DNA of 64,000 nt, taken from contig JAHHIH010000008.1 in the NCBI GenBank assembly GCA_019358835.1, positions 124,001 through 188,000 of the forward strand, read 5' to 3'. Of this stretch, positions 62,184 through 64,000 are shown one piece after another (positions within the stretch are counted from its first letter, which is position 1; each line of letters starts with the position of its first letter). Source of the stretch: Tildeniella torsiva UHER 1998/13D. GTDB lineage: Bacteria; Cyanobacteriota; Cyanobacteriia; Phormidesmidales; Phormidesmidaceae. The notes beneath the pieces were generated by a model. That model ran no database searches. It saw only the letters and a list, made by a program, of their open reading frames with translations, and had not been told where the DNA came from. The position numbers were made by a program, and so were the translations under genes.

Positions 62184-64000
62184 ATGCAGATACAGCGTGT
62201 TCTTTGGACGGCAGGTTTGGTGGTGATGGCGGTAGCCCCAGCGGTGCTGGCGGCACCCTTGACGGAGGCTACCTCAGTGAGCGATGAGTTGGCAGAAACC
62301 AGCGCGACAACCTGGATCGCCCAAGACAGCCCGGTGGAAATTACCGCGATTCAGGTCATCGAAACAGATGCCGGGCCACAGCTGGTGATTGAAACGGCGT
62401 CGGGGGTAGTACTCACCCCAGCTTCTTCAACGGCGGGCAACGCTCTGATTGTCGATTTGCCCAATGCGGTGCTGGCGCTGCCCGATGGGGCCGATTATGA
62501 AGCGTTTAGCCCCGCTGAAGGCATCGCCTATATCAGCGCCACGGCGCTAGATGAGCGCACGGTGCGCATTGCCATCACCGGCACCGATGCAGCCCCCCTG
62601 GGGGAAGTGATCCGCCAGGCCAACGGGGTGAGCATTGGCCTGACGCCCGGCATCGCTGGAGCCGCTGAGGCGGATCCCCTGCGGGTAGTCGTGTCCGCCA
62701 CCCGCAGCGAGGAAGAGGTGGCGACGGTGCCTCGGTCGGTGACCGTCATTACCCAGGAGGAGATTCAGCAGCAGACCTCCGTCAGTCGAGATCTGACCGA
62801 TACGTTAGGGGCGTTAGTGCCGGGTCTTGCGCCGTCCTCAGAGCGGACGTTTACGGCGGCCTCGCTGCGCGGTCGCAACGCCGTTATCTTGATCGATGGG
62901 GTGCCGCAGAATGTCAACGTGCGCGACTTCGATCGCGAGCTGCGCACCCTCGACCCCAGCATCATTGAGCGCATTGAGGTGGTGCGCGGCCCCAGCGCTA
63001 TCTATGGGGGTGGGGCGACCGGAGGCATCATCAACATTATTACGCGGCAGCCCGATGAGGCCGACTTTAGTGCGACCTCAGAGGTGAGCGTCAATTCTGC
63101 CTTGGGGAGTTTGCAGGGCGAGAGCTTTGGCTATTTTGTTCAACAGACGGTCTCTGCCAGGGATGGCAATGCCGATATTTTGGCCTCGCTGTCGCGGGCT
63201 GATACGGGGGCCTCGTTTGATGGGCAGGGCGATCGCATTCCCACCGTTCAAGGCACCGATGAGAGTGAGAATGTGTCTCTCTTTACCCGACTGGGCTATA
63301 ACCCCGACGAAAACCAGCGGCTTCAGTTGTCGCTCAACTACTACCGCGAAAGCCGCAACAGCGACGTGATTGCCGACCCCAGCGTTGACGATGAGCCCGG
63401 TGAGCAAAAGGCGCGAGCCCTGCGGGTGGGGCAGCTGAGCTTTCCAGAAGGGGGTGGCCCCCAGGCCGATCGCAACTTTATCCTCAACCTCAGCTATCGC
63501 CACGACGACATTTTGAACAGCAGCCTCGACAGTCAGCTGTACTTCCGTAACAACACCAGTCGCAGCGACCCCCGCGATCGCCGGCCTCGGCCCTTTGGCA
63601 TCTTTCAAGGGGAGCTAGAGTCTGAAAATTGGGGGGGTCGCCTGAGCTTAGACACCCCCCTGGCCGACTCTTTGACGCTGCTGTGGGGAGCTGACTACAA
63701 CCACGAGACCACCGCCAATACCTATAATCTCTTCGACCCGGTCAGCTTTGATGACAGCAATGGTCGAGTCAACCGGCTGATCGAGCAGCGCCCCCTGGTG
63801 CCGCCCTACACCCTCAGCAGTCTGGGGCTATTTTCTCAGCTCCAGTGGCAGACCACCGACTGGTTGCAGCTGTCGGGGGGCGTGCGCCACGAGCGCATTG
63901 GCTTTTCGGTAGGCGACTACACCACCTTTTTTGGCGACCCGATCGGGGGGGGCGATCGCAACTTTAGCGACACCTCCTTCAACGCTGGCGCAGTGGCTAA
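62184..64000 (+). CDS. TonB-dependent siderophore receptor, 3' partial
   Basis: The frame is open from ATG 62184 (ribosome-binding site GGGAG) to the window end, 605 codons without a stop. There is a signal peptide (RVLWTAGLVVMAVAPAVLAA). A cyanobacterial-type N-terminal AMIN-like domain (about 50-165, ITAIQVIETDAGPQLVIETA) precedes the TonB-box-like PLRVVVSATR (about 175). The plug domain follows (TVITQEEIQQQT, SLRGRNAVILIDGVPQNVNV, RIEVVRGPSAIYGGGATGGI). The rest is outer-membrane beta-barrel. It would import the ferric siderophore with energy from TonB. The C-terminal part of the barrel is outside the window. Confidence 0.95.
   Translation, partial: MQIQRVLWTAGLVVMAVAPAVLAAPLTEATSVSDELAETSATTWIAQDSPVEITAIQVIETDAGPQLVIETASGVVLTPASSTAGNALIVDLPNAVLALPDGADYEAFSPAEGIAYISATALDERTVRIAITGTDAAPLGEVIRQANGVSIGLTPGIAGAAEADPLRVVVSATRSEEEVATVPRSVTVITQEEIQQQTSVSRDLTDTLGALVPGLAPSSERTFTAASLRGRNAVILIDGVPQNVNVRDFDRELRTLDPSIIERIEVVRGPSAIYGGGATGGIINIITRQPDEADFSATSEVSVNSALGSLQGESFGYFVQQTVSARDGNADILASLSRADTGASFDGQGDRIPTVQGTDESENVSLFTRLGYNPDENQRLQLSLNYYRESRNSDVIADPSVDDEPGEQKARALRVGQLSFPEGGGPQADRNFILNLSYRHDDILNSSLDSQLYFRNNTSRSDPRDRRPRPFGIFQGELESENWGGRLSLDTPLADSLTLLWGADYNHETTANTYNLFDPVSFDDSNGRVNRLIEQRPLVPPYTLSSLGLFSQLQWQTTDWLQLSGGVRHERIGFSVGDYTTFFGDPIGGGDRNFSDTSFNAGAVA

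Overview
The window comes from a cyanobacterium, most likely a filamentous one. From about 12.8 kb onward the DNA is rich in the octamer GCGATCGC (HIP1), a cyanobacterial signature. It also carries a decayed IS701-type transposase and a fatty-acyl-AMP-ligase-primed NRPS/PKS of cyanobacterial style. I cannot name the genus.

Region 1 (1-11.4 kb) is part of a contractile-tail prophage or tailocin. It runs tail hub/lysin (5' end outside the window), spike (gpV-like), gpW/gp25-like, an inserted HNH-type endonuclease, gpJ-like, gpI-like, a long repeat-rich fibre, two unknown proteins and a collar-domain fibre. A two-gene minus-strand unit (ribbon-helix-helix protein plus small zinc-ribbon protein) closes it. 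HIP1 is nearly absent here.

Region 2 (11.5-12.85 kb) is a scar zone: tRNA-Val(UAC), then 17 bases later what looks like a solitary Tn7-like/type V-K CAST-type transposon end (TGTAC followed by 20-bp spaced TTCGCA...TGTCG repeats), a 22-bp-stem hairpin, and a broken IS701-like transposase.

Region 3 (12.85 kb to the end) is a siderophore-type gene cluster. It has an Sfp-type phosphopantetheinyl transferase, a PvdQ/penicillin-acylase-type periplasmic acylase and a sucrase/ferredoxin-like protein; then, on the minus strand, an MFS exporter and a methyltransferase; then a 41-kb plus-strand assembly line; then an aminotransferase, a PchR/AraC-type regulator and a TonB-dependent receptor cut by the window end. 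Reading the modules colinearly gives FAAL-ACP, C-A(Asn-like)-PCP, KS-AT(malonyl)-KR(degenerate)-ACP, C-A(Gly)-PCP, C-A(basic? Lys-like)-PCP-E, C-A(Gly)-PCP-C fused to an Asp beta-hydroxylase, Interface-A(Asp)-PCP-E, C-A(Thr)-PCP-C, a free Asp beta-hydroxylase, and Interface-A(Asp)-PCP-E-Reductase.

The predicted product is an N-acylated peptide with two D-beta-hydroxyaspartates as iron ligands, released reductively. It belongs broadly with the cyanochelin-type beta-hydroxyaspartate lipopeptide siderophores described from cyanobacteria. Unusual points are a ketoreductase with its catalytic Tyr replaced by His, paired with an AMT-type aminotransferase (suggesting a beta-amino or 3,4-diamino unit built from Asn); the acylase, which could remove the fatty acid after export; and the terminal reductase. 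Fur-like boxes lie upstream of the assembly line and the regulator gene.
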